Source: GCA-2746795 sp963747345
GTDB taxonomy: Bacteria; Chloroflexota; Anaerolineae; Promineifilales; Promineifilaceae
DNA length: 64,000 nt
Direction of reading: 5' to 3'
NCBI GenBank assembly: GCA_963747345.1
Contig: CAVVFA010000030.1
Coordinates: 346,198 to 410,197 of the forward strand
Position numbers and translations under genes: made by a program. Positions 43,342 through 52,522 of the stretch are shown here, piece after piece (the first letter of the stretch is position 1; each line of letters starts with the position of its first letter). A model generated the notes under the pieces. It searched no databases, had not been told where the DNA came from, and saw only the letters and a program-made list of their open reading frames with translations.

Positions 43342-44721
43342 TTATTGATTTTTACTATTCTGAATGGTCTGTTCAACGGCCGTTTGTGCTTCTGTTAATG
43401 CCTCTGCCGGTGATTGAACCCGGCTGAGTATCTGACTGATTGCTTTGCCCACTGGCTCCCACTGCGCATCCGCGTACGGTGACGATGAAAAAGGGATGCC
43501 ATTTGTCGCGGCTTCACCAAAAGCCGCCAAATTAGCGTCTGCCTGAATTGCTTCCGATGCCAGTGCCACACGATTGGCGGGGGCGGCGTTGACCGCCAGG
43601 GCGAGTTTTGTTTGCGCCTCTGGACTGGCAAAATAGGTCATGAACGCTGTCGCCGCTTCTTGATGTGCACGTTCCTGTGCATTGGCGCCTAAAAATAAAC
43701 CCGTTACATGAGAAAACGGCCGTCCAAATGGGCGCACGCCGTAATCTATGTTCGCTTCTTGCAGCGAATCCAGCGCCCAAGACCCGATCCACCAGGAAGC
43801 AAATTCGCCAGACTTAAACCCATCCAGGCAAATCTCATAGCCGGCTTCGGCTGGCGCGGCTTCCATAAAAGAGAGAAGCCACTCGCCTGCGGCAATGTGT
43901 TCTGGCGTGTTCACAAATACCTGTTCTTTATCATCAATGTAGCCAACTTCTGAATCAGCCCCAAAACCAAAGAAGATGGGAGCCGCATGGTAAACATCTA
44001 AAGAATCGGCGGACAAACTTTGATTGCATAGCAGATAGTTGTCTGGGTTGGTTTCATGATAAGCAATTGCATTGGTAAGGAGCGTATCAAAATCGGTGAG
44101 GTTTTCTGGGATCAGTGAGCCATCTATCAAAGATTTATTATAAACGATGGCAATGCTTTCTTGAAGCACGGGAATGCCCCAAAGATCGTCTTGCCAAGTC
44201 ATCGCGGCGAGGGAAGCGGGTGCAAAGTTTTCTGCCATGAAAGCCGCATCAAAAGCGCTGCTCACTGGCACGACCAAGCCGTCTTCAGCAAAGCGCCCCA
44301 GTTGGTCTTGTGGCATCAGCATTAAATCGGGACCTTCGCCGAGGGGAACGGCCGTTTTCACCGCATCCACCAAGTTAGCCTGATAAACCAACGTCAGACC
44401 CACACCCGGGTGTTCAGCTTCATACGCCATCACCAATTCAGCCAACGCATTTGCTTTATCTTCTTGCCAACTGTGCCACAACGTCATCACCACCTGCTCG
44501 GCATCAACCACCACTTCCACGAGTTCGGCCGTCGGCACAGCCACTTCTACAGCCAAAGCCCCTGTTGGTTGTGGAATCGGTGTTTCAATAATGGCCACAG
44601 GAACGGCCGTTGGTAAAGACTGCCCTTCATTGTTATTACAAGCTGACAACAATATAAAAATTGTTAACGTTAAACAAACACACCCACGTAGCCAACTGGA
44701 TTCATGAATGAGCTTTCTCAT
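43342..44721 (-). CDS. Second maltodextrin-type solute-binding lipoprotein
   Basis: A lipoprotein of about 459 residues: signal peptide with lipobox ILLSACNN, a Pro/Val linker, then an SBP domain (VVMTLWHSWQEDKANALAELV, GEGPDLMLMPQDQLGRFAEDG, LWGIPVLQESIAIVYNKSL, SWWIGSWALDSLQEANIDYG). It is diverged from malE but of the same family. It lies between the MarR gene and malE and ends 120 bp before malE. It may widen the substrate range of the same permease or act as a sensor. The ATG at 44721 directly follows the marR stop. Confidence 0.9.
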   Translation of the reverse strand: MRKLIHESSWLRGCVCLTLTIFILLSACNNNEGQSLPTAVPVAIIETPIPQPTGALAVEVAVPTAELVEVVVDAEQVVMTLWHSWQEDKANALAELVMAYEAEHPGVGLTLVYQANLVDAVKTAVPLGEGPDLMLMPQDQLGRFAEDGLVVPVSSAFDAAFMAENFAPASLAAMTWQDDLWGIPVLQESIAIVYNKSLIDGSLIPENLTDFDTLLTNAIAYHETNPDNYLLCNQSLSADSLDVYHAAPIFFGFGADSEVGYIDDKEQVFVNTPEHIAAGEWLLSFMEAAPAEAGYEICLDGFKSGEFASWWIGSWALDSLQEANIDYGVRPFGRPFSHVTGLFLGANAQERAHQEAATAFMTYFASPEAQTKLALAVNAAPANRVALASEAIQADANLAAFGEAATNGIPFSSSPYADAQWEPVGKAISQILSRVQSPAEALTEAQTAVEQTIQNSKNQ

Positions 44722-44724
44722 CAC

Positions 44725-45180
44725 TCAAGACTCTACAGTATCCAAAAAATCAGTTAGCTGCGTCATAAGACTATCTTTCAGACAGTTCAGTTGTTGTTGC
44801 ATAGAATTCTCATCCTCTGCTGAACAATTGCTGAACCGTTGGGCGTTATAAGCTAAATGTGCCGACAATGCCTGTTCGCGTACCGTTTCGCCCGCGTCTG
44901 TTAGATAAAGCCGCAGCGCACGTCCATCAGATTCATGCGGTTGACGTACAACCAAGCCATCCGCTTCCAACCCTTTAGAAAGGCGTGTGATATTACTTTT
45001 GTCACAGATCATCAATTCACTTAAACGGCGCGAGGAAATACCAGGTTCATTGCCTAGATGCCACAGTATGTAAAAACGAGGCACACTAAGATTATACTGA
45101 TTGAACAGGTGACGATCTCCATCATCAATGAGGAAGAATATCTCTTTGAGTAGGTTATAGATTAGGGTTGCGTCGGCCAT
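44725..45180 (-). CDS. MarR-family transcriptional regulator
   Basis: A 151-residue winged-helix protein of the MarR family. The dimerisation helices flank a wHTH core: PRFYILWHLGNEPGISSRRLSELMICDKSNITRLSKGLEADGLV reads as helix 2, recognition helix and wing, then RQPHESDGRALRLYLTDAGE is the classical MarR wing signature (DGR..RLYLT). It is first in the maltodextrin operon, where LacI or MalT-type control would be usual. Two dyads just upstream (45211-45245) are probable operators, suggesting autoregulation and control of the whole operon. Confidence 0.92.
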   Translation of the reverse strand: MADATLIYNLLKEIFFLIDDGDRHLFNQYNLSVPRFYILWHLGNEPGISSRRLSELMICDKSNITRLSKGLEADGLVVRQPHESDGRALRLYLTDAGETVREQALSAHLAYNAQRFSNCSAEDENSMQQQLNCLKDSLMTQLTDFLDTVES

Positions 45181-45210
45181 AAGATAATAACTTGCTCATT
45201 TTGACTAAAT

Positions 45211-45245
45211 ATAGTTGCAAGCTCAACTGTTGATACATCAACTAT
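45211..45245. promoter_or_regulatory. Tandem MarR operators
   Basis: Two overlapping dyads: TAGTTG-CAAGCT-CAACTG (45212-45229) and TGTTGATACATCAACTA (45229-45245). The outer arms also make one large dyad ATAGTTG...CAACTAT. They lie 31-65 bp upstream of the marR start, where repressor binding would block transcription. Confidence 0.75.
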
Positions 45246-45416
45246 ATCATGCCTGTGAAATAATGTCAATAAATCAGTGAAGTTATTGGTTATTTTGTCT
45301 AAACGGAGGGAGGTATGACCCCAAAAGGAGAGTAATCTGGGGGGATTGAATACAGTGTCGAAAAAGCACACGGTATGATTTTCGTTAAGGAACGAGAATT
45401 AAATAACTTACACGAG

Positions 45417-45473
45417 ACTGGAGATTAGAGATTGGAGATTGGTCGAGCATTCAATTTCCAATCTCCAATCTCA
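45417..45473. repeat. GGAGATT/AATCTCC heptad hairpin
   Basis: GGAGATTAGAGATTGGAGAT faces CAATTTCCAATCTCCAATCT across a loop of about 12 bases. It lies downstream of pheT (stop at 45511), in the 330-bp marR-pheT gap. The remainder of the gap (45246-45416) holds no recognisable gene. Confidence 0.85.
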
Positions 45474-45510
45474 GTTGCGCATGTCATTAACCATTCCTAA
45501 GAGGATCAGG

Positions 45511-48051
45511 CTATTCGCGTAAATTGGCACCGAGCGTGCGGTTTAATTGCTGGAGAATGCGCTGGCGTTGCTTCTTCACATCTTTGTCGGTTAACGTTTT
45601 ACTGGTGGATTGGAAGGCAAGGTGGTAAGCAAGGCTTTTCTTGCTGCTGCCAATCTGTTCACCCTCATACACATCAAACAGGGAAACCTCTTTTAACAAG
45701 AATCCCCCCGTTTGCTTGATGACATTTTCTACTGTTTGCGCTGGCACATCGCGGTCTACCACAATGGCTAAATCTTCACGCACAACTGGATAGTTCGCTA
45801 CCGGAACAAGGTAATGTAAATCTGGGATGTGGGTAAGCAGTAAGTCAAGGTCAAGTTCTGCCGCCATCACAGGATATTCCGCCACGAATGTCAAATGCTT
45901 CAACCACATTGGGATGCAATTCGCCCATCAAGCCAAGCTGTTGTTCACCAATGAGCAATCTTGCCGTGCGTCCAGGGCGGAAGGTGGGGTGGGAAGCGGC
46001 TTCCACAGTGAAATCTGCAATATGCAGGGTATCAATAAGCGTTTCAACAATACCTTTAAGGTCGAAGAAATCGAGATTGCCTGTAGCGCCAGTTGCTTGC
46101 CAATATGGATTTTGTTGCGGCCCCGTAAGTGCGAGAGAGAGCCGGTTTAATTCATCTGGCAGTACGCCATCTTCAGAAGCCAGGTAAATTTTTCCCACCT
46201 CGAACAGAGCAATGTAATCTTTGAAACGGCTGTTATCAGCCATGATTTCTAAGGCGGAGGCAAGCAGGCTGTGTCGCATAGCCACGCGGTCTACGGTGAT
46301 GGGATTGGCAAGGCTAACATACGGCCGTTCATCAGGCGAAAGCGCCGCATTTCCAGACAGCAGTTTTGCTTCCCGGTCTGGTGTGGTAAGACGGTAGGTG
46401 ATGATTTCCTGCATCCCCTGGTTCACCAGGATGTCTTTGATTGTTTCTTCTTGCTTTAGCTTCACATTACCGCGTTGGGGTGGCAAGGTGTCACTCATTT
46501 CTGTGGATGGCAGTTTATCGTAGCCAACCATACGCAGCACTTCTTCCACCAAGTCATGGGAGCCGGTGATGTCGAGTCGGAAATCAGGGCTGGTGACGAG
46601 CAACGCATCGCCCATGTCTTCAACAGTGAATTCTAGTGCCTCCAACATCTGTTTGATTTCGGTGTTGGTTAAGTCGATGCCACCCAGACGGCGTCACTTC
46701 GGCAGCGGTGAAGCGAATGGGCGCACACTTCCGGCGGATTGGGATAATAATCAATCGCGCCATTCCAAACGGTGCCGCCAGCTAAGGTGCGCAGCAGTTC
46801 TGCGGCCCGTTTTGCCCCCAGAATGGCTTGGCTCGGATGTACACCTCGACTGAAGCGGAACCCAGCTTCGGTATTGATTTTCATGAGGGTGGCGCTGCGG
46901 CGGATGTTGATGAAGTTCCAGGCCGCCGCTTCTAACAAGACGTCTGTGGTGGTCGTCTTGAATTTCACTGGTGACACCTCCCATGATGCCGCCCAAGCTC
47001 AATGAGCCAGCGGGATCCGTGACGAGGATGGTGGATTCTGGGCAGATCGTTCCGTCCCGTCTAAGGTGGTCAGTTTTTCGCCCGGATTGTGCGAGACGGG
47101 TGATGAGGTGAACGGGGCCATCGGTGCCATTGTATTGGTCGGCGCGTTGGCGCAGGAAATCATAGTCGAAGGTGTGGTTGGGTTCGCCCATTTCCAGCAT
47201 GACGTAGTTGGAGATGTCTACGACGACGTTGATGGGGCGCTGTCCGGCTAAACGGAGGCGGTGCTGCATCCATTGCGGGGCTGGGTTTCTGCTCGACACC
47301 GGTGATGATGAAGGCGGTGAAACGCGGGTTGAGTTCTGGCTGTTCGGTGGTGATGACGACTTTGCCTTCGGCAGATGGGCCTTCCATGACGACATCGTAG
47401 CTGGGGTAGCGCATTTGTTGGCCGGTGAGGGCGGCTACTTCGCGCGCCACACCAACGATGGAGGCGCAGCGGGCGATGTTGGGGATGATGTCGATGCTGA
47501 TGACGGCATCGCCAAGCACGTCTTGCAGGGGGGTGCCTGGTGTGTAATCTCCTGCCATGATGAGGATGCCTTCATGTTCGTCGCTGATACCGAGTTCTTT
47601 TTCACTACACAACATGCAGCGATTTTGGATACCGCGTAACGGCCGTCCTTTCAATTTTGCTCTTAACTTGCCCTTCTTTGTGGCCGTCAAACAGTTCCGC
47701 GCCTTCCATGGCGAAGGGGGAGTAGAGTTTGAGGTCGCTGATGTCGCCTTTGCCCAGGTATTGGAAGAGGTTGGGCGCACCGGTGACGGTGATTTCTGGT
47801 TCGTTGCCGCCGTATTCGACGGTTGCCAGGACGAGTTTGTCCGCATTGGGATGCTGTTCTACTTTTTGGATGTGGCCGACCAGGATGAGGTCACGATCCC
47901 AGACGAGCCGGTTTTTGTCGTTGCCGCCAGGAATGCCGATGTAGTTGATGCCTTCGACTTCTAGTCCCGCGATGGTGAGCATGTCGGCTAGTTCTTGGGC
48001 CGACATGTTGATGTCTACGTAATCTTTGAGCCAGGAAATTGGTATGAGCAT
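45511..48051 (-). CDS. pheT: Phenylalanyl-tRNA synthetase beta chain (multiple frameshifts)
   Basis: PheT is the large subunit of the alpha2-beta2 synthetase. Domains are all present but spread over at least five frame changes: the N-terminal start LIPISWLKDYVDINMSAQEL and tRNA-binding fold (HIQKVEQHPNADKLVLATVEYGG split by motif), the B3/4 editing domain (RLAGQRPINVVVDISNYVMLEMG, NHTFDYDFLR), B5 (SHDLVEEVLRMVGYDKLPS), and the C-terminal ferredoxin-fold anticodon-binding domain (PVVREDLAIVVDRDVPAQTV). Summed length, about 845 residues, is normal. Shifts lie near 45880, 46660, 46790-46980, 47270 and 47640. Sequence error is more likely than loss, since the gene is essential. Confidence 0.93.
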
Positions 48052-48076
48052 GATGTTCTCCGAAAAATATAAGTTC

Positions 48077-49014
48077 TTATTGTCTTTCTAATATCGTCTT
48101 TATGCGACAATTCATTATTAACAAAGCGGCGATGAGCAAGAAGCCAACGAGAGACACGACCATCCCGATGTACAAGGATAACGGGCGGTATGTAAAAATC
48201 ACGTTGTGTTCGCCAGAAGGCAGCAAAATGCCGCGAAAGATGTGGTTAACACGCAAAATTGGGGCGGATGTGCCATCAATTGTTGCTTGCCAGCCAGGAT
48301 AATATTGGTCACCCAAAATTAATAATCCATCTTGTTCAGTTTTTGCGTGAATTCTGATTTTTGTATCTTGATACTCTGTAATATCAACTGGTGTTAATGG
48401 CAGTGTATTGGTATGGGGTAGATTGGTTGCTTGCGCTGTAATGGCGGTATGATGAATGGGAAAGGTATCATCCAATAGGCGATTTACAGTCTGGCTGTCA
48501 TCTGATAAATATTCGGCAGCATACACGACATAGGCGCGTGGCATGGGGTAATTCTGCCAGTTCGTTCCGATGGGTTGCTAAACGTGACCATATTTCCCGA
48601 GCGGCGCATCCACCAAACATCTAACTCGGGATCTCCTGCGCTTATCAGTTGATGATAACGCTTATTCACTAAGGATGAATAGCCACCAGCTTCTGATAGG
48701 TTAAAAAGTGTTGGGACATTGGCGCCAAACAACACCTGATTATTTTGTTGTAAAGCAACCAGTCGCTTTGGCGCAACAGATGCATAATGACTTACCTGTT
48801 GGCTCTGCAAAAAATGAATACCAGGTGTGGCCGGCATAAGCTGTTCAATCTGACCAACAGGATTGAACAGGTGACCAAACCAGAAAGTATCCATAAAAAC
48901 CAGCAACACAATACTCCAAAGCAATAGCGGTTGATAATTCTTGAACTGCACAAACAACCACACAAGCGCCACCGTCAGCAGCAATAAGCCTGTTGTGATG
49001 AACAGTTCCTGCAT
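48077..49014 (-). CDS. YfhO-type membrane protein, C-terminal part (frameshifted)
   Basis: Two frames joined near 48525 give about 310 residues resembling the C-terminal third of YfhO-family membrane proteins, which are linked to glycosylation of cell-wall polymers: two membrane helices (LFITTGLLLLTVALVWLFV, LLLWSIVLLVFMDTFWF), the DYYPGW-like motif GDQYYPGWQATIDG, RGILLPSGEHNVIFTYRP and a last helix (LYIGMVVSLVGFLLIAALLI). Full-length members have about ten more upstream helices, absent here. Its ATG overlaps the pheS stop (TGATG), so it would be translated with pheS. It is an odd insert between pheS and pheT. Confidence 0.7.
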
Positions 49015-50090
49015 CAGATTATCTTGATACGCTTGAACCTTTTCCCAATTGCGCCATGTGAATAATAGAACTGCTCCAGGAAGCGTAAGTCGTTGCCCCA
49101 GAAGTAGCGAATGTCGTCGATGCGGTATTTGAGCATGGCGATGCGTTCTGGCCCCATGCCAAAGGCGAAACCAGAGTAGATTGCCGGATCGTAACCGCCA
49201 TTGCGCAGGACGGTGGGATGCACCATACCGCAGCCGAGAATTTCAACCCAGCCCGTGTATTTGCAGACGTTACAGCCATCACCATCACAAATGATGCACT
49301 CTACGTCCATTTCGGCGCTGGGTTCGGTGAAGGGGAAGTAGTTGGCGCGGAAACGCACCTGCCGTTGAGCGCCGAACATGCGTCGGGCAAAGTCTGTAAG
49401 GGTGCCTTTGAGGTCAGTCATGGTGATGTTTTTGCCGACAGCTAGCCCTTCTACCTGATGGAATTGCAGTTCACTGCGGGCGGTGATTTGCTCGTAGCGG
49501 TAGCACATGCCAGGCAGAATGACGCGAATCGGTTCTGGGAAGTATTCGTGCATGGCGTGAATTTGCCCAGGACTGGTGTGGGTGCGCAGGATGACGCCAG
49601 GGGTGGTGGTGTGGAAGGTGTCCCACATGTCACGCGCGGGGTGGTGCTGCGGAATGTTGAGCAGCTCGAAGTTGTATTCGTCGGTTTCCACATCGCGGCT
49701 GCGGTAGACCTGGAAGCCCATGTCGGCCCAGATGGCGTAGATTTCACGCAGGGTTTGGGTGGCGATGTGCAGTCCGCCTTGCCGCTGCTTGCGTCCGGGC
49801 AGGGTGACGTCGATGGCGGAAGCGTCCATTTGGGCTTGCAGTTCTGAGGCTTTCAGTGCGGTCAAGCGATTTTCATAAGCGCTTTCCAGCTCGTTTTTGA
49901 CTTTGTTGATACGCTCGCCAAATAACGGCCGTTCCTCCGCCGACAATGATCCAATCTGCCGGGTCATCAGGTAGATGCTGCCCTTACGCCCTAATGTGTC
50001 TGTATACCAGGTTTCGAGAACGGCCGTTGTCTCTGCCTGTTTTAATTGTTCAAGTGAATTTACATATAATTCGTCTAGTTGTGCCAACAT
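49014..50090 (-). CDS. pheS: Phenylalanyl-tRNA synthetase alpha chain
   Basis: PheS carries the catalytic class II core. The 358-residue protein has an N-terminal coiled-coil (QLDELYVNSLEQLKQAETTA), then motif 1 and 2 regions: FQVYRSRDVETDEYNFELLN, HHPARDMWDTFHTT, LRTHTSPGQIHAM, VILPGMCYRYEQITARSELQFHQVEGL (family marks), and motif 3 GFAFGMGPERIAML. A cysteine cluster (CIICDGDGCNVCKYTGW) suggests a zinc-binding insertion, seen in some bacterial PheS. Preceded by an attenuator (50219-50248) and a Phe-rich leader peptide, so expression should respond to charged tRNA(Phe). Confidence 0.97.
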   Translation of the reverse strand: MLAQLDELYVNSLEQLKQAETTAVLETWYTDTLGRKGSIYLMTRQIGSLSAEERPLFGERINKVKNELESAYENRLTALKASELQAQMDASAIDVTLPGRKQRQGGLHIATQTLREIYAIWADMGFQVYRSRDVETDEYNFELLNIPQHHPARDMWDTFHTTTPGVILRTHTSPGQIHAMHEYFPEPIRVILPGMCYRYEQITARSELQFHQVEGLAVGKNITMTDLKGTLTDFARRMFGAQRQVRFRANYFPFTEPSAEMDVECIICDGDGCNVCKYTGWVEILGCGMVHPTVLRNGGYDPAIYSGFAFGMGPERIAMLKYRIDDIRYFWGNDLRFLEQFYYSHGAIGKRFKRIKII

Positions 50091-50107
50091 AATTACTTAC
50101 CTTCTTC

Positions 50108-50141
50108 ATTGAGATTGGAGACTAGAGATTGGAGATTATTG
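50108..50141. repeat. GGAGATT half-element upstream of pheS
   Basis: GAGATTGGAGACTAGAGATT and one more GGAGATT in a single orientation, between the attenuator and the pheS start. No opposite arm, so it is a partial member of the heptad family. Confidence 0.65.
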
Positions 50142-50218
50142 AGGGTCTGTCAAAAGCGTAATCACCACGCTCTAATCGCTAATTACCAGCCTGGAAGCAT
50201 ATCATATTCCCCAGAAAA

Positions 50219-50248
50219 TAAAAAAGACGCGGGGTTGGCCGCGTCTTC
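50219..50248 (-). terminator. pheST attenuator terminator
   Basis: On the minus strand AAGACGCGG, loop CCAACC, CCGCGTCTT then TTTTTT. It lies between the leader ORF (stop 50278) and pheS (start 50090), 30 nt after the leader stop. A hairpin GTTGTTTT...AAAACAAC overlapping the leader stop (50262-50291) may be the pause or competing structure. Confidence 0.9.
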
Positions 50249-50277
50249 TCAAAATCAAGGTCGTTGTTTTCGCTTTT

Positions 50278-50370
50278 TCAGCTAAAAACAACCTCCTGCG
50301 CAAACACAGCGTGGGTGGTGTTGGTAAAAAAGAAAAAGCTAAAAAATCGTTTTTGGTAAATTGTATTCAT
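50278..50370 (-). CDS. Phe-rich leader peptide of the pheST operon
   Basis: A 30-codon ORF starting MNTIYQKRFFSFFFFT and ending EVVFS, with eight Phe, six of them within residues 9-15. It starts only a few bases after the predicted transcription start of the promoter at 50380-50408 (TTGACG, 17 bp, TATGAT), so the mRNA would be nearly leaderless; no ribosome site precedes the ATG. A terminator follows at 50219-50248. This is the layout of ribosome-mediated attenuation known from enterobacterial pheM-pheST: low charged tRNA(Phe) stalls the ribosome in the Phe run, which should change folding and let RNA polymerase into pheS. It is too short for ordinary gene finders. Confidence 0.85.
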   Translation of the reverse strand: MNTIYQKRFFSFFFFTNTTHAVFAQEVVFS

Positions 50371-50379
50371 TGTGCGCAC

Positions 50380-50408
50380 ATCATAGCACTGGTTATAGGG
50401 TGCGTCAA
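50380..50408 (-). promoter_or_regulatory. pheST promoter
   Basis: On the minus strand TTGACG (50403-50408), a 17-bp spacer and TATGAT (50380-50385). The predicted start of transcription is about 50373, two to four bases before the leader ATG. Confidence 0.75.
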
Positions 50409-50583
50409 CTCGCGTTAGATTTTTATAGGAGCAGGCAAAAGTAACCAACTGACAGTCAAATTTGTGTTACAATCAGACGTATTGCAGTGGAAAGCCATCC
50501 ACACGGATCGACAATCATTTTACAGCAGACAGGATAAGCGAAAGTCACGCCTATTTTGTTCGCAACCTACATGGGAGACACAA

Positions 50584-51009
50584 ATGGACAAACAAACTTT
50601 AATCGATAATTTGAACAAAGATTTAGGCAACGAGTTGAGCGCCATCGCCCAGTACATCACTTACGCCGCTAAGGCGACTGGTCCTTATCGCCCTCAGTTG
50701 TCACAATTTTTCCTGACAGAAGTGGCCGACGAACAGTTGCATGCCTTGTTCCTGGCAAATAAGATTGTGGCGCTTGGCGGTGAACCCAATACGGTTGCCA
50801 GCCCGGTGCCCAAAGCGTCCACCAATCGGGAGATGTTGCAAGCCGTCCTGGCGGCTGAACTGGACGCCGGCAAGGGATATACTCAACGCGCTGAAGAAGC
50901 AGACGCCTATGGCGACAAAGGTCTGGTGGTGGCTTTGGAAGATATGATCCGCGATGAGATGGGACACGCGGAAGAAACGGAACGGATGCTGCGTGATTGG
51001 CCGATGTAG
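50584..51009 (+). CDS. Ferritin-like diiron protein (bacterioferritin-like)
   Basis: A 141-residue four-helix protein. The expected metal ligands are in place: Glu in DLGNELSAIAQYITY, Glu-x2-His in VADEQLHALFLA, Glu in VLAAELDAGKGY and Glu-x2-His in IRDEMGHAEETE. Bacterioferritins and related mini-ferritins store or detoxify iron. The ATG at 50584 follows GGGAGA and matches the family start (KQTLIDNLNKDL). The gene stands alone with its own terminator at 51062-51097, divergent from pheST. No heme-binding Met is obvious. Confidence 0.9.
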   Translation: MDKQTLIDNLNKDLGNELSAIAQYITYAAKATGPYRPQLSQFFLTEVADEQLHALFLANKIVALGGEPNTVASPVPKASTNREMLQAVLAAELDAGKGYTQRAEEADAYGDKGLVVALEDMIRDEMGHAEETERMLRDWPM

Positions 51010-51061
51010 CCAGAATGACTCGCCATTTTGACTGGCTGATTCAAGCCTAAGTGTGTAATAA

Positions 51062-51100
51062 AAAAGAGGCGCACCCGATTAGGATGCGCCTCTTTTTATT
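51062..51100 (+). terminator. Terminator of the ferritin-like gene
   Basis: AGAGGCGCA, an 11-base loop, TGCGCCTCT then TTTTATT. A clear factor-independent terminator, 55 bp after the stop. Confidence 0.9.
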
Positions 51101-51120
51101 TGGCTAAAAACTGACTCGGT

Positions 51121-51839
51121 TTAGACGAGTTTTTCTTTGCCGCTTAAGAAGTTGGTGGCAATTTGACCGTATAGATGACCGGAAACGGCCGTTAAATACG
51201 GACTCATCAACAAACCAATAAGTATGGCGCAATCCATCCTATACAAGGAATGAGACTTAAAACCCCAGTCACCACACTCACTGCCCAATACCAATACCCA
51301 TTGTCACCAAAATAACAATCAGGATATTAGCGATGCTGTCGCGGGCAATGCCAAATACTTCACCAAAGCGGAAGCAAGCACCAAATTCATCATGCTGCAA
51401 CACGTATTGAATGATGATGGCTGGGCTGATGAAGACCAAAGCAATCACATACAAAAAGCCTAAACAGCCAATGATGAGCCCTGTTGTGCCTGAACAAGGC
51501 ACGCCATCGCATCAGAACTGCCGCCGAATCAGCGAGTGCGCCCAACCCACCTGTTGCCACCGTGGCAATACAGGCGATGATGAGAAACGGCAGGGTATAT
51601 ACAAATTGAGCAATAAAGATATACAAGCCGTCCATGAACAATTTGCCCCAATCTTCCCATTCTGGCAGGGGCTTTTCCACACCATCTTTCACATTTCGGG
51701 TAATGCCAATGGCATAGCCAATCAAGAAAAAGATGGGAAAAATGAGAAACGAGAAGAAGGAAACAATGAGCAAGATAATGACTTTGCTCACCCAGCGTTC
51801 GTCTTCAGTAATAAATGTTAATGACTTCCCTACATCCAT
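51121..51839 (-). CDS. DUF4013 family membrane protein (frameshifted)
   Basis: A polytopic membrane protein of about 235 residues after joining three or four frames. The start DVGKSLTFITEDERWVSK, segment IILLIVSFFSFLIFPIFFLIGY, the hallmark TRNVKDGVEKPLPEWEDWGKLFMDGLY (given as family mark) and later LIIGCLGFLYVIALVFISPA and ISPYLTAVSGHLYGQIATNFL-like end (stop at 51121) match DUF4013. Frame changes lie near 51505, 51285 and 51215. The family's function is unknown; it is often near DUF4870 genes, as here. Confidence 0.85.
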
Positions 51840-51880
51840 AATTCTAATCCTCCACTTTTTTGAAATCGCACAATAAAACA

Positions 51881-51912
51881 GTCACCCTCAATAAATTTTA
51901 AGGGTGACTGTA
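51881..51912. terminator. Hairpin between DUF4870 and DUF4013 genes
   Basis: ACAGTCACCCT and AGGGTGACTGT pair around a 10-base AT-rich loop (CAATAAATTTTA region). It lies just after the DUF4870 stop (51924) on the minus strand. Confidence 0.75.
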
Positions 51913-51923
51913 AATGGGTACGC

Positions 51924-52340
51924 CTATTTTTGCTTATTTACTAAATCGGAAAGCACGGGGATGGTAACAAGCTGACCTTGATACGCCTGGTAACCCCAAT
52001 AACAACCAACCAACCACAAAATCAAGGCCGGAATGCCGCATAAGAAGGACGACACCATGCCTACCACGACTAAAATCACACCCCAAACCAGGGCTTGCAT
52101 AGTATGGGCTTTAAGAAACGGCCGTTCTTTTTTATCTGCCATCAACAAAATGATAATGGGAATCAGCGGCGTCAAGACATAGGCCAACAGCGCCCACAAT
52201 TTATCATCATCGGTGATATCCATGTCTAAACTGCTGGCTGGCTCTTTATAGGCAGACGGCTCATCCATTTCTGGCATGGGGTCTTTTTCCGGCATGTCAT
52301 CTTCTGGGAATTCATCGTTATTTTCAAATTCGTCGCTCAT
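51924..52340 (-). CDS. DUF4870 domain membrane protein
   Basis: A 138-residue protein with a highly acidic N-terminal 45 residues (Asp, Glu, Pro, Met) followed by the DUF4870 domain: DDDKLWALLAYVLTPLIPII, the KKERPFLKAHTMQALVWGV motif (a conserved RPFLKFHA-like turn), a second and third membrane segment and the short cytoplasmic tail. Function of the family is unknown. A NGR-coding AACGGCCGTT falls exactly on the KKERPF turn. Confidence 0.85.
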   Translation of the reverse strand: MSDEFENNDEFPEDDMPEKDPMPEMDEPSAYKEPASSLDMDITDDDKLWALLAYVLTPLIPIIILLMADKKERPFLKAHTMQALVWGVILVVVGMVSSFLCGIPALILWLVGCYWGYQAYQGQLVTIPVLSDLVNKQK

Positions 52341-52522
52341 TTTTTAATCTCCTGTATTATGAACAATTAAACTAAATCATATAGACTTCATTGTAAGAGC
52401 CTGTGCGGTTTATGTCAACCAGCGAGTGATTTAACTTGCCGCCAAGCTTCTGTCCAAATCGCGTTAACAATCTATTATACGCAATCAGATAGATTTTGTT
52501 TCAGACGCATATCCATGATTTT

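Noticed and set aside
45511..48051. Programmed frameshifting in pheT
   Set aside because: At least five shifts with no slippery-site and stem pattern; single-base errors explain them better.
50219..50370. T-box riboswitch upstream of pheS
   Set aside because: I see no specifier-loop layout or T-box consensus (TGGNACCGCG) near the terminator; the Phe-rich ORF explains the region better.
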